A stretch of 64,000 nt of DNA from Fodinibius sp052060035 (GTDB lineage: Bacteria; Bacteroidota; Rhodothermia; Balneolales; Balneolaceae), in NCBI RefSeq assembly GCF_052060035.1, contig NZ_JBPOEA010000016.1, positions 1-64,000 of the forward strand, given 5' to 3'. The position numbers and the translations under genes are program-made. This document shows positions 25,963-35,698 of this stretch, in pieces. The notes below the pieces were generated by a model. It had not been told where the DNA came from. It saw nothing but the letters and a program-made list of their open reading frames with translations, and did no database searches. Each line of letters opens with the position of its first letter. Within the stretch, counting starts at the first letter, position 1.

Positions 25963-27519
25963 CTACTGCCCGGCATCAGCCCATACCTTATGTAGTACGT
26001 GTTTGTTAAAAGCACGTACCAACATATCCATATTCCACCACAAATAAATAACTATGGCAATAATTAAGCCCACCATGATATAAAGGCGATACATGAGATA
26101 TTGACCTATTGGAGCAAAAACGGCATACCCCAATCCAAAAATAAGAAACATCATCATGAAACTTACTTTTTGGGAAATAATAGGATGCTTGAAGTTGAAC
26201 GAGGAAAAGTCGGCTTTTTTATAGTAAAAAAAGGAGGTCCACAGAAATACAAGGGTAAAACAAACGAAGAAAAAAGTATTGGAGATATAGATTTCAACTA
26301 CAGATCCCAGCCGAGGCAAGTAGATGATTTCGGCGGTGGTAATCAAATAAAGAATAATAAGAGGTACTGCAATAATCCCCAGAAAACGTTCTTTGAGTTG
26401 CTTTTCGAAAGAAATGGGGAATTGCCTGTGAATTAGAAACTCTTTGTTCTCATATCCAAACATGTTGGCTAAACCCATAGCCAGCAGGGCTACCGGAATA
26501 GCTGTTAACATAATAGGAATGAGCAGAGTACTGTAATAGCTGTTGCCGAGTTGCAATAGCAGGGGAATATAAACGGCGGGAATGAGAGCAATGGTTAGGA
26601 GTTGGAGCTTGTTGTAAGAGTGCGAAAAGATGTAGTAGTAGAACTTGCCAGCATTGAGCCCCAGCCACTTTTTCAGGTAATACCAGCTTCTGTTTTTATG
26701 ATTCTCTCTGCGCTCTTTAACAGGTTCTTGTAAGCCTTCGCGCGTTTTTAAAAAGTGATCCCGAAATATCAGGAAAATGAGCAAAGCACTAAACCCATAA
26801 ATGGCTGATGCTGTGGGTAGGTTGTAGGTCCCCGCTGCTGAATACTGCAACAACCCGCCGGGCGTATAAAAGAGATAGCTATTTATTACTTCAATACTGG
26901 GAATATACTCGGTGATGAGCAGTTTAAATTCCCGAGAAATAATTACAACGGCCTGAAAGGTCCCAAAAATTAAAAAGAGTCCGCTGAATACAATAATTTT
27001 AAAGCGCTTTTCAACAATTTTTAGGAATCGATGCTTTATTGAAAAAATAATCGCATAGTTAAGCAACACTACCGCAATGACTACAGGAATATACATCGGG
27101 TTTTTGATCTGCATGAGCAGAAAAACCAGCCACGTAAAATTATAAATTACGTTCAGGGGGTGGAAAAACCCCATTACATTAAGGTACCAGCTTAGTTTTT
27201 TAACTGGATAACCAAAAGCCAGCAACTTCCGGTTCATTTCCATATTAAGCAGCCGGGTACTGGTAAACGAGAAATGAAGTATCCATAATACATTAGCAAA
27301 AATAAGGATAATAAGATGATGAATACTGGGTGTTACCCAAGAGAGCTGCTCGGTAATTATGGGATTATGGTCAAATAGTACAATGACGAGTGCGGTACCC
27401 AAAAGATTGGAGAACAGCAGTAACAGAAAAATGATATATCCAATAACCAAAAACGTTTGAAATTTGGTAAGTCGATTAAGAAAAGACGACCAATTGAGAT
27501 ATATCAGTTTGAGAAACAT
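25963..27519 (-). CDS. ABC exporter membrane subunit (multi-pass, Ecs-like)
   Basis: This 518-residue protein has about 12 hydrophobic segments spread over its full length. It has a short basic stretch in the middle (VKERRENHKNRSWYYLKK). No precise family motif is recognised; the size and topology fit EcsB/DUF-type ABC exporter permeases. It is the first gene of a two-gene operon with the ATP-binding subunit at 25171, so the pair likely forms a transporter. Transported compound unknown. Confidence 0.75.
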   Translation of the reverse strand: MFLKLIYLNWSSFLNRLTKFQTFLVIGYIIFLLLLFSNLLGTALVIVLFDHNPIITEQLSWVTPSIHHLIILIFANVLWILHFSFTSTRLLNMEMNRKLLAFGYPVKKLSWYLNVMGFFHPLNVIYNFTWLVFLLMQIKNPMYIPVVIAVVLLNYAIIFSIKHRFLKIVEKRFKIIVFSGLFLIFGTFQAVVIISREFKLLITEYIPSIEVINSYLFYTPGGLLQYSAAGTYNLPTASAIYGFSALLIFLIFRDHFLKTREGLQEPVKERRENHKNRSWYYLKKWLGLNAGKFYYYIFSHSYNKLQLLTIALIPAVYIPLLLQLGNSYYSTLLIPIMLTAIPVALLAMGLANMFGYENKEFLIHRQFPISFEKQLKERFLGIIAVPLIILYLITTAEIIYLPRLGSVVEIYISNTFFFVCFTLVFLWTSFFYYKKADFSSFNFKHPIISQKVSFMMMFLIFGLGYAVFAPIGQYLMYRLYIMVGLIIAIVIYLWWNMDMLVRAFNKHVLHKVWADAGQ

Positions 27520-27628
27520 GGATTAACAGCTGATTGTAAATGCTATAATGTCCAAAATAGCATTTCGGGAATCAAGCTGACAATATTATCTTTATGAAGC
27601 TGTTTTGAATCCTGAAGGAAGTGAAGCT

Positions 27629-27877
27629 ATGACCTCGAAAAATATGCTCAAGTACATTTTTATAGCTGTTGTTGTAATACTGGCCTCGTTGGCGCTGGCC
27701 GATGCGCTCGGATATTTTAACCCCAAGCCATACACAGCTGTATCACATGGATCGCACGTGCATTACGTGCCCAGTGATCGTGATCCCGATGTATCTATTG
27801 ATAAGTTTCCGCAGGAAGAACCGGGACCGCGTGAAAAGATAACACCCACCGGACAAATAGTACCAATAGACCAGTAG
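27629..27877 (+). CDS. small single-pass membrane or exported hypothetical protein
   Basis: This 82-residue protein has one N-terminal hydrophobic helix (YIFIAVVVILASLALADALG) followed by a short hydrophilic tail with two or three His and many Pro (SHGSHVHYVPSDRDPD). The ATG at 27629 follows a GGAAG Shine-Dalgarno-like site and is chosen over an upstream TTG. The HGSHVHYVP part could bind metal, but no family is recognised. It lies divergent from the ABC exporter operon. Confidence 0.62.
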   Translation: MTSKNMLKYIFIAVVVILASLALADALGYFNPKPYTAVSHGSHVHYVPSDRDPDVSIDKFPQEEPGPREKITPTGQIVPIDQ

Positions 27878-28218
27878 TTTGATACTGCCCCCTTCTTTTA
27901 GCAACTAATCAGATTAGCCTTCCTTTACCTTTGGGTGACTAAGAAAATTGACGGTGAATCGTTGGTGTTGTTTGAGTGGCTGAAAATGACAGGCCGAGAA
28001 AACAATCAAAAAAATTATTCTTATAGATTATAAGAGCGAAGATACAGTCAATTTGACCCCATTTAGTAATATTTCACGCATATACTAAGTGTAAGTGGTT
28101 TTGTTAATGAATTGGTTTGATATTACAAATATTTACATTTATGGTTTAAATGAATTCAAAGTATCATCAAGATGCTTTTTAATTTTCTTTCATCAATACT
28201 AATCAAATAAGCATAACA
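27878..28218. other. intergenic region, 341 bases
   Basis: There is no convincing gene. A short perfect inverted repeat CTAATC-A-GATTAG lies at 27905-27917. The AT-rich right half probably holds the promoter of the collagen-like lipoprotein gene. Confidence 0.4.
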
Positions 28219-28851
28219 ATGACTTATTTAAAAGAGAACAATTTACTAATGCTAGTCTTATCACTATGTATAGGATTGGCAATGATAGTGGGCTGCGAAG
28301 GCCCCCAGGGACCGGAAGGCCCTCAGGGTCCACAAGGAGAACAAGGACCTCAAGGTGACCAAGGGCCCCAAGGCGAAGAGGGTACAGCTAATGTTATTTA
28401 TTCGGACTGGATGACTCCAGATTCGTGGGAACCCGCTGAGTTTTTTGGCGATTCAGTTCGCTATGGTGATCTAATAGCCCCGGATCTTAGTCAAGGAATC
28501 GTAGATAGCGGGGAGGTAAACGTATATGGTGACTTTGTAGGTGCTGATTTTGTTTACAAGCTTCCCGTCGATCCAGATATGGCTGGAGTTAATTATACTC
28601 TCAATTTTAAGATAAAACCGGACACTGTAAGATTGGTATTTTTTGACCCTAATAATCCAAGCACGGATCCAGGATCATTTCCATCTGATAATAAGTTTCG
28701 CTATGTATTAATTCCGGGCGGGCAATCAGCCAGTAGTTCGACAAAAGCCAAAGGAAACGAGATTCAGGATATGTCTTACCAGGAGCTTAAAAATCGCTTT
28801 GATATTCCTGATGAGGGATCGGGAGTAATACGAAACGCTAGGATAAAATAG
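28219..28851 (+). CDS. lipoprotein with collagen-like Gly-X-Y repeats
   Basis: This 210-residue protein has a signal peptide with lipobox MIVGC (Cys26). It is followed at once by about nine Gly-X-Y triplets rich in Pro, Gln, Glu and Asp (GPQGPEGPQGPQGEQ...). The remaining ~150 residues contain Trp and Tyr strands and a late Ser/Lys-rich stretch. Bacterial collagen-like lipoproteins sit on the cell surface with the triple helix acting as a stalk. The C-terminal domain is unassigned. It is followed by a strong terminator. Confidence 0.85.
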   Translation: MTYLKENNLLMLVLSLCIGLAMIVGCEGPQGPEGPQGPQGEQGPQGDQGPQGEEGTANVIYSDWMTPDSWEPAEFFGDSVRYGDLIAPDLSQGIVDSGEVNVYGDFVGADFVYKLPVDPDMAGVNYTLNFKIKPDTVRLVFFDPNNPSTDPGSFPSDNKFRYVLIPGGQSASSSTKAKGNEIQDMSYQELKNRFDIPDEGSGVIRNARIK

Positions 28852-28876
28852 TTACTCCTTAAAAATTAATACGTTG

Positions 28877-28912
28877 AAAGGCTGTGCTTTATTTCGAAGC
28901 ACAGCCTTTTTT
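28877..28912 (+). terminator. strong rho-independent terminator
   Basis: AAAGGCTGTGCTT (28877-28889) pairs with AAGCACAGCCTTT (28897-28909) over 13 bp around a 7-base loop, followed by T. It ends the collagen-like lipoprotein transcript. The A run upstream would let it also serve uvrA, which ends at 28943 on the other strand. Confidence 0.9.
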
Positions 28913-28942
28913 ATTTATAAGCTCATAAAGCAAATTGTGTAA

Positions 28943-31753
28943 CTATAACACATCCTTCAAGTACTGACCGGTGTAGCTTTCATCTACTTCGATAATTTCT
29001 TCCGGGGTACCTGTTGCAACCACTTGTCCGCCGGCAAAACCGCCTTCGGGACCAATATCAATGATATGATCTGCACATTTAATCACATCTAAATTGTGTT
29101 CGATAATGATAACGGTGTGTCCGTTATTTACGAGTTCATTGAAGGAGTCGAGCAGTTTGGCAATATCTTCAAAGTGGAGCCCTGTCGTGGGTTCATCAAA
29201 GAAATAGAGCGTACTGTCGCCGGCCGATTTGCTGAGGAATTTGGCCAGCTTAACACGCTGCGCTTCACCGCCGGAAAGAGTTGGCGCACTTTGGCCGAGT
29301 TTGAGGTACCCAAGTCCCACATCTTCGAGTGTCTGTAATTTGTTGGTGATGCGTTTTTCATCCACAAAAAATTCGATGGCCTCGGATACCGACATATTAA
29401 GCACGTCGTGTATGTTTTTGCCCCGGTACTTAACTTGGAGCACGTCTTTGCGATATCGCTTGCCGCCGCACTCTTCGCAGGTCAGCTCGATATCAGCCAT
29501 AAACTGCATTTCTATTTTTTGGATGCCTTCGCCTTGGCATGCTTCACAACGTCCGCCGGGCACATTAAACGAAAAGTGGCCGGGTTCGTATCCCATAATC
29601 TTGGATTGACGAGTTTCTGCAAAAAGATCGCGTATGCCATCAAAAGCTTTGGTGTAGGTAGCGGGATTAGATCGCGACGACCGACCAATAGGGGATTGGT
29701 CAACCATTTCTACCGAATCGATATAATTGGTGCCGGTAATTTTGCGATGGTGACCTATATTCTCTTTATAGGTACCCATCTGGTTTTGGATAGCTGCATA
29801 AAGGGTATCGTGTACGAGGGTCGATTTGCCCGAGCCACTAACCCCCGTCACGCAGATCAGCTTTTCGAGTGGAAACTCAACGTCGAGGCTTTTTAGATTG
29901 TGTTCCCTCGCTCCTTCGAGTGTAATCGTTTTGCCACTTCCTTTGCGCCGCTTTTCTGGCACCGGAATCGCTTTGCGTCCACTGATGTATTTCCCGGTTA
30001 AGGTATTGGCTTCCAGCAGGTTGTCGTACGATCCGCTAAAAACCACTTCTCCACCATGAATACCTGCAAAAGGACCAATATCAATAATGTTGTCGGCCGC
30101 TTTTATCATTTCGGGATCGTGTTCTACAACCAGCACGGTATTGCCAATATCGCGGAGTGATTTAAGAATGTTGATCAGGCGATCATTGTCACGGGGATGC
30201 AGGCCGATGGTGGGTTCATCCAGTACATACAGGCTGCCGATGAGCGAGCTGCCCAATGAGTTGGCCAGGCTGATGCGTTGCGCCTCACCACCGCTTAGTG
30301 TTTTGGCCAGTCGGTTTAAGGTAAGATAACTGAGTCCTACTTCATCGAGATATTTGAGTCGTTTTCGGATTTCATAGAGTACCTGTTCAGCCACCTCTTT
30401 TTCAAATTCAGTAAGCTCCAGATTTTCAAAAAAATCACGAGCATGGCCGATGGTCATTTCCGCTACTTGCCCGATATGTTTGTCATTTATTTTTACATAT
30501 AGCGCATCTTTGCGCACACGATATCCCTTGCAATCGGGGCAGCGACTATACCCCCGATAGCGCGAATGGAATACCCGCATGTGCACTTTGTAGGATTGAC
30601 TTTTTACCTCCTCAAAAAATGGACGGATACCAATATACTCATCCTTGCCTTCCCAGATAATCTCTTTGACATCGTCGTCGAGTTCTTGGTAGGGTGTATC
30701 AATAGGCAGGCTGTATCGTGCCGACACTTTGATGAGGTCGCGCAGGTGTCGACTAAACTTTTCGCCGCTATAGGGAGCAATAGCACCGTTACGAATAGTC
30801 TCTTCGGGATCCGGAATCACCAAATTTTCATCAATACCCGAAACCTTGCCAAATCCCTCACATTTATCGCAAGCTCCAAACGGATTATTAAATGAAAACA
30901 TCTGTGGTTTAGGTTCGGTAAACTCGATGCCGTCCATCTCGAAACGCTCACTGAACCTTAATTCTTTCCCATCACGGATCTTAACCGAACAGCGCCCGCT
31001 TCCTTCTTGAAAAGCGGTTTCCAGAGATCCGGCAATTCGGGTGCGTGTGTCTTCGTCGTCTTTTAAAATAAGGCGATCTACCAGCACGCGGTAATTTGCT
31101 GCTTTTATGTTGTTGGGATCTACATCATCTCTTGTAAGATCTAAAATAGTTTCTTCTTCGATGTGTAAAAGCCGTGGATATCCTTTTTCTTTTAAAACGC
31201 GCAGTTCATCTTCCAGCCCTTTTTTTTCATGTTCGGGGATCGAAAACAGTACATAAAATTTTGTGTCTTCCTCAAACTGGTTATGGAGTTCTTCAATGAC
31301 CGTCTTGGTACTGTCTTTTTTAACCTCTTTGCCGGATTTGGGAGAAATGGTATGACCAATGCGTGCATATAGAAGCCGCATGTAGTCGTAAATTTCGGTG
31401 GTAGTACCAACGGTGGAACGTGGATTTGAGGAGGTGGTCTTCTGCTGAATGGCCATGGCCGGCGAAATTCCCTGCATAAAATCTACATCGGGTTTATCCA
31501 TACGCTCCAGAAATTGCCGCGCGTAACTGGAAAGGCTCTCCACATAGCGGCGCTGTCCTTCGGCGTAAATGGTATCAAATGCAAGGCTGGATTTACCCGA
31601 TCCGCTCACACCGGTAACAACGGTTAGCCGGTTTCGGGGAATTTCAACATCAATTTCTTTGAGGTTGTGAACACGGGCCCCCTTAACGATAATGGGGCGA
31701 TCTTCGTCGGTTTGTGATTGCTCTTTTTTAGCAGTCGTTTTGGTCTGAGACAT
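28943..31753 (-). CDS. uvrA: excinuclease ABC subunit A
   Basis: This 936-residue protein is the damage-recognition ATPase of nucleotide excision repair. It has two ABC ATPase modules: Walker A GVSGSGKSSLAFDTIYAEGQ in the first and GVSGSGKSTLVHDTL in the second. Signature motifs are LSGGEAQRI and LSGGEAQRVKLAKF. Zinc fingers are visible as CDKCEGFG / CPDCKGYR and CEACQGEG / CEECGGKRY. Length and domain order are normal. It is a single gene, divergent from a CPBP protease gene. Confidence 0.98.
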   Translation of the reverse strand: MSQTKTTAKKEQSQTDEDRPIIVKGARVHNLKEIDVEIPRNRLTVVTGVSGSGKSSLAFDTIYAEGQRRYVESLSSYARQFLERMDKPDVDFMQGISPAMAIQQKTTSSNPRSTVGTTTEIYDYMRLLYARIGHTISPKSGKEVKKDSTKTVIEELHNQFEEDTKFYVLFSIPEHEKKGLEDELRVLKEKGYPRLLHIEEETILDLTRDDVDPNNIKAANYRVLVDRLILKDDEDTRTRIAGSLETAFQEGSGRCSVKIRDGKELRFSERFEMDGIEFTEPKPQMFSFNNPFGACDKCEGFGKVSGIDENLVIPDPEETIRNGAIAPYSGEKFSRHLRDLIKVSARYSLPIDTPYQELDDDVKEIIWEGKDEYIGIRPFFEEVKSQSYKVHMRVFHSRYRGYSRCPDCKGYRVRKDALYVKINDKHIGQVAEMTIGHARDFFENLELTEFEKEVAEQVLYEIRKRLKYLDEVGLSYLTLNRLAKTLSGGEAQRISLANSLGSSLIGSLYVLDEPTIGLHPRDNDRLINILKSLRDIGNTVLVVEHDPEMIKAADNIIDIGPFAGIHGGEVVFSGSYDNLLEANTLTGKYISGRKAIPVPEKRRKGSGKTITLEGAREHNLKSLDVEFPLEKLICVTGVSGSGKSTLVHDTLYAAIQNQMGTYKENIGHHRKITGTNYIDSVEMVDQSPIGRSSRSNPATYTKAFDGIRDLFAETRQSKIMGYEPGHFSFNVPGGRCEACQGEGIQKIEMQFMADIELTCEECGGKRYRKDVLQVKYRGKNIHDVLNMSVSEAIEFFVDEKRITNKLQTLEDVGLGYLKLGQSAPTLSGGEAQRVKLAKFLSKSAGDSTLYFFDEPTTGLHFEDIAKLLDSFNELVNNGHTVIIIEHNLDVIKCADHIIDIGPEGGFAGGQVVATGTPEEIIEVDESYTGQYLKDVL

Positions 31754-31877
31754 TCAGTTAGTTTTGCGTTTTTATAAACGGGTAAAGGTACAAATTTTAT
31801 GACAAAAAATGAGAGTGGAATCCATTTAAAACATTTATTTAGAACACTCAGCGAGGTATTTACGTTCAAGACTTCTT

Positions 31878-32534
31878 ATGCAGAGTAATTCGCCAGACAT
31901 AACGTCGAAATTTGTGGGTGGGAGCCAAATAATAGAGGGGATTGGTCTTTTTATTGGTCTGCCAATGCTCGAATACTTTGGATGGAATCCATTGCCAAAG
32001 TTAGTTTTGCTTGTCTTGGTAGCAGGATATTGCGGATATATACTCTGGCGTGATCCTTCTTTTGGAAAAGGGTTGTTACGAAGATCTGAGGATCAACAGA
32101 TCAGCAAAACAATCTTACTGCGGTCATTGATTATTGCCCCTGCATTGGTAGGGATAACCTGGGTTTTGCATTCCAGTTACCTATTTATACTTCCGGCGGA
32201 GCAGCCGTTGCTATGGATGATAATCATGGTTCTATATCCAATTTTTTCTGCTCTACCACAGGAATTTATTTACCGAACTTTCTTTTTTCATCGATACAAA
32301 AACATAATTGGTTTTAAGCATGGAGAAATAATTATAAGCGCCTTGGCTTTTTCTTTTCTGCATTTGGTCTATGACAACTGGTGGGCGGTAGCTCTGAGCT
32401 TTTTGGCAGGTCTTTTATTTGGGATCACCTATAAACGAACCCAGTCGCTGTATTGGGTCACGGTGGAGCATGTCATTTATGGATGGTTGCTATTTACTGT
32501 CGGGTTGGGGACTCATTTCTATGAGGGGTTTTAA
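31878..32534 (+). CDS. CPBP family intramembrane glutamic protease-like protein
   Basis: This 218-residue membrane protein has about six hydrophobic segments and the CPBP (Abi/Rce1-like) motifs. The first motif reads ALPQEFIYRTFFFHRY, so the usual EExxxR is QExxxR here. The second motif FSFLHLVYDNWW and the third EHVIYGW are kept. Rce1-type enzymes cleave within the membrane using the Glu pair and His. With the first Glu changed to Gln, activity is uncertain. It stands alone with its own likely promoter, divergent from uvrA. Confidence 0.85.
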   Translation: MQSNSPDITSKFVGGSQIIEGIGLFIGLPMLEYFGWNPLPKLVLLVLVAGYCGYILWRDPSFGKGLLRRSEDQQISKTILLRSLIIAPALVGITWVLHSSYLFILPAEQPLLWMIIMVLYPIFSALPQEFIYRTFFFHRYKNIIGFKHGEIIISALAFSFLHLVYDNWWAVALSFLAGLLFGITYKRTQSLYWVTVEHVIYGWLLFTVGLGTHFYEGF

Positions 32535-32632
32535 TTCGTTATTTGACTATAAGGATCGGCTATGGAGTTCGGTGGAAGAAAATTATATTCAGTCATACAT
32601 GTTTAGAATAATTTATATAAAAATTGTAGATA

Positions 32633-34066
32633 ATGAGTCTTGATGTATCTCCCAAACAGTTTAAACACTGGATTGATGAAGCCGGCAAATTAATCGCCTC
32701 CCACTATCAAGAACACAGTGAATCAAAAGTTTTTGCAGGAAAAGGTCCCGATGAAGTGCAGGAGCTTTTGAATGAATCGCTGCCCAATGATCCGCAAGAT
32801 ATGGATTCTCTGCTGGATGAAGTTGGGGACAAAATTTTGAGTACCATCACCAATAGCGCTGGTCCGCGTTATTTTGGGTATATCACGGGTGGGGGCAATC
32901 AGGCGGCAGTGCTCGCAGAGATGATCAAGGCCTCTCTCAATCAGAACAATCTAAAATGGCATTCATCGCCGGTTAGTACCGAGCTGGAACGACTGGTAAT
33001 GCGATGGGTGGCAGAGTTTATCGGCTATCCGACCAGCAGTGCCGGGGTACTGCTCAGTGGCGGATCGGTGGCAAACTTTAACTGTCTGGCCGTAGCACGT
33101 AAGATTAAGGCACCGGTCGATATTTCGGACGAGGGTATCTACGGCTCACAGCCCATGACCGTATATGTTTCTGAAGAGGGGCATTCCAGCTTTGACAAAG
33201 CCATGGATATGCTGGGGCTGGGCAAGAAGTATCTGCGTAAAATTCCGGTTGACGATGAGTTTCGTATCGATGTTGACCAGTTGGAGGAGCAAATTCGCAA
33301 AGACAAAAATGCGGGCTTTCATCCTATCTGTGCTATTGCCGTGGCCGGCACAACCAACACCGGGGCTGTGGATAATTTGGAGACCGTGGCAGAAATTTGT
33401 CAACGTTATGATCTATGGTACCACATTGATGCGGCCTATGGCGGCCCGGCTGCAAAAGTTGAGGGCGTGAGCCCAATATTCTCGGGCATTGAAAAGGCAG
33501 ATTCGGTTGTGGTGAATCCCCATAAGTGGTTATATGTGCCTTTTGAGGCAGGCGGCGCTTTGGTAAAAAATCCTGATCATTTACGCCAAACATTTAGTAC
33601 CATTCCCGATTATCTGAAATCTGATGAGCAAAATGGCGAGCGAACCGATTTGATGGAATATAACCTGCCGCTTACCAAAGAGTTTAAGGCGTTGAAGGTT
33701 TGGATGACGGTAAAGGCGTATGGGGCTACCCGTTTACGTAATGAGATAAACTCTGATATTAGTAAAGCTACCTTTCTGGCGGAACTGATAGAGTCAGATG
33801 AGGAGTTGGAGCTTATGGCCCCGGTACCACTCTCGATAGTTTGCTTTCGGTATAATCCTGGTGGAATGGATGGGGTCGAGTTGAATACGCTCAATGATCA
33901 AATAATTCAGGCTATTGAAGAGGATGGCCGTATTTTTCTGACAGGCACAAAAATCAATGGAAAAACAGCACTTCGAGTTTGTTTTATCAATCCCCGTACC
34001 AATAAAGATGATATACAGTTGCTAAAAAAGGTGGTCTTGGAAATTGGTAAAAAGTTGGGAAAATGA
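32633..34066 (+). CDS. pyridoxal-phosphate-dependent (group II) decarboxylase
   Basis: This 477-residue protein matches the aromatic-L-amino-acid/glutamate decarboxylase family (fold type I PLP). The PLP-binding Lys is in VVNPHKWLYV. The Asp that pairs with the pyridine nitrogen is in YHIDAAYGGPAA. The GVLLSGGSVANFNCLAVAR block and the FRYNPGG block are also typical. It removes the carboxyl group of an amino acid; substrate (aromatic, glutamate, sulfinate) cannot be fixed from sequence. It starts with ATG 98 bases after the CPBP stop. Confidence 0.92.
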   Translation: MSLDVSPKQFKHWIDEAGKLIASHYQEHSESKVFAGKGPDEVQELLNESLPNDPQDMDSLLDEVGDKILSTITNSAGPRYFGYITGGGNQAAVLAEMIKASLNQNNLKWHSSPVSTELERLVMRWVAEFIGYPTSSAGVLLSGGSVANFNCLAVARKIKAPVDISDEGIYGSQPMTVYVSEEGHSSFDKAMDMLGLGKKYLRKIPVDDEFRIDVDQLEEQIRKDKNAGFHPICAIAVAGTTNTGAVDNLETVAEICQRYDLWYHIDAAYGGPAAKVEGVSPIFSGIEKADSVVVNPHKWLYVPFEAGGALVKNPDHLRQTFSTIPDYLKSDEQNGERTDLMEYNLPLTKEFKALKVWMTVKAYGATRLRNEINSDISKATFLAELIESDEELELMAPVPLSIVCFRYNPGGMDGVELNTLNDQIIQAIEEDGRIFLTGTKINGKTALRVCFINPRTNKDDIQLLKKVVLEIGKKLGK

Positions 34067-34296
34067 AGGGTTTAAAAAGATAGGTCGAATATTAATAATT
34101 TAATATAAATAAACTTATTTTACAGGTAAGTTTATGAATAACAATAGCTTAGGTGCGTATGTTAGGGAGGTTCTTGTTTTTGAGATACGGCTTATTTTCA
34201 TTACCTTTTTTAAATGTTTTTACAGTCACTTTTTTCACACTTTGTGAATAAAAGAATCATCTACATATAACCAAATCAATTAGTACAAGTTAGTTT

Positions 34297-35535
34297 ATGG
34301 ATTTATTTGATAAGCTTGAGTCCAGACCAAGCCCGTTAGGAGAATTTACTTCAGATGGATACGGGTATTATACCTACCCTAAACTTGAAGGTCCACTGGG
34401 ACCCGTAATGAAGTTTAATGGTGATGATGTCATTGTCTGGAGCATCAATGATTATTTAGGGATTGGAAGCAATGAAGAAGTAAAAGAGTATGATGCTGAA
34501 ATTGCCCAGGATTACAGTTTGAGTAGTCCGATGGGAGCCCGCCTAATGACGGGGAACTCGAGCGAGCACGAGAAGTTGGAAGAAGAACTGGCTGATTTTG
34601 TCCATAAGGATGATGCCTTTTTGCTGAATTACGGCTATCAGGGAATTATGAGCATAATTCATGCTTTGGTGGATCGCAACGATGTTCTTATTTATGACGA
34701 GCTGAGCCACGCTTGTATTGTTGATGGAAAACAGCTGGCTATGGCTGAAAAGTATGTGTTTAAGCACAACGATATCGAAAGTTTTAAAACGCAATTAGAG
34801 CGTGCCCACCGCAAGAAAAAAGATGATGGAGCCGTTCTTGTAGTAACCGAAGGGGCTTTTGGGATGACAGGTGACTTGGGCATCTTAAATGAGATGATTG
34901 CTCTTAAAGAAGAGTATCCATTCCGTTTGCTTGTTGATGATGCTCATGGAGTGGGTACAATGGGCAAAGACGGTTCCGGTACGGGAACCCATTTGGGTTG
35001 CCACGATGGAATAGACCTTTACTTTGGGACTTTTGCCAAGGCTTTTGCGTTGATAGGTGCTTTTGTGGCTACGGATGAGCGTGTTGTTGAATTTTTGAAA
35101 GCGAATGTTCGAAGCCAGATTTTTGCGAAGTCGGTACCGATGCCGATTGTGAAGTCAGCGCGAAAGCGGTTGAAGATGATTCGTAACAATCCCCAATGGA
35201 GAGAAAAACTTTGGGAGAATACAAATATGCTGCGTGGCGGACTTCGTGATATGGGTTATAATGTACTGCCCGCTGAATGTCCGGTAACACCTGTACTAAC
35301 AAAAGGCAGTACGGAACTTTGTCAGCTTATTATGCGCAAGATGCGTGAGGAGCACGGAATTTTTGTAAGTGGTGTTGCCTATCCGGTCGTACCAAAGGGA
35401 ACTGTATTGATACGGTTAATCCCTACCGCGGCCCATACAGAAGAGCACATCCAAAAAACTCTTGAAGGGTTCGATGCGATTAAGGAGGTTGTTTTTGCCG
35501 AAGCGGAAAAACAGAAGCAGAAGATGACCGCTTAA
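34297..35535 (+). CDS. alpha-oxoamine synthase, probable serine palmitoyltransferase
   Basis: This 412-residue PLP enzyme is in the alpha-oxoamine synthase family (KBL/BioF/SPT). Family blocks are WSINDYLGIGSNEEV, the SPMGARLMTGNS region, LLNYGYQGIMSIIHAL, the Asp in LLVDDAHGVGTMG, and the PLP-Lys in YFGTFAKAFALIGAF. The sequence style is that of Bacteroidota SPT, which condenses serine with an acyl-CoA to begin sphingolipid synthesis. A glycine-using KBL role cannot be excluded. It stands alone, with a strong terminator. Confidence 0.85.
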   Translation: MDLFDKLESRPSPLGEFTSDGYGYYTYPKLEGPLGPVMKFNGDDVIVWSINDYLGIGSNEEVKEYDAEIAQDYSLSSPMGARLMTGNSSEHEKLEEELADFVHKDDAFLLNYGYQGIMSIIHALVDRNDVLIYDELSHACIVDGKQLAMAEKYVFKHNDIESFKTQLERAHRKKKDDGAVLVVTEGAFGMTGDLGILNEMIALKEEYPFRLLVDDAHGVGTMGKDGSGTGTHLGCHDGIDLYFGTFAKAFALIGAFVATDERVVEFLKANVRSQIFAKSVPMPIVKSARKRLKMIRNNPQWREKLWENTNMLRGGLRDMGYNVLPAECPVTPVLTKGSTELCQLIMRKMREEHGIFVSGVAYPVVPKGTVLIRLIPTAAHTEEHIQKTLEGFDAIKEVVFAEAEKQKQKMTA

Positions 35536-35563
35536 TCTTTTTAAATTCTCGAAGCTATTTCGT

Positions 35564-35594
35564 AGCCTCGCTGGTTATCCGGCGGGGCTTTTTT
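35564..35594 (+). terminator. terminator after the alpha-oxoamine synthase gene
   Basis: AGCCTCGCT (35564-35572) pairs with GGCGGGGCT (35581-35589) with one G-U pair, followed by a T run (TTTTTT). Confidence 0.8.
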
Positions 35595-35645
35595 ATTTAA
35601 TAATTTATGGATGTTACTCCCAGAAGGGAAGTGTGGGATAAAATA

Positions 35646-35676
35646 AAAAAGGACGAGCTGTTAACTCGTCCTTTTT
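35646..35676. terminator. bidirectional terminator
   Basis: GGACGAG (35651-35657) pairs with CTCGTCC (35665-35671), flanked by A and T runs on both sides. It lies between two convergent genes and can work in both directions. Confidence 0.85.
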
Positions 35677-35698
35677 AGAATTTCAAAAGTTTAGAGGT

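Noticed and set aside
28293..28385. Tandem DNA repeat in the collagen-like gene as a mobile or CRISPR-like repeat
   Set aside because: The periodicity is explained by Gly-X-Y codons in a coding region; there are no spacers.
29096..30895. Several plus-strand frames within 28943-31753
   Set aside because: They are antisense shadows of uvrA, a complete and strongly conserved gene.
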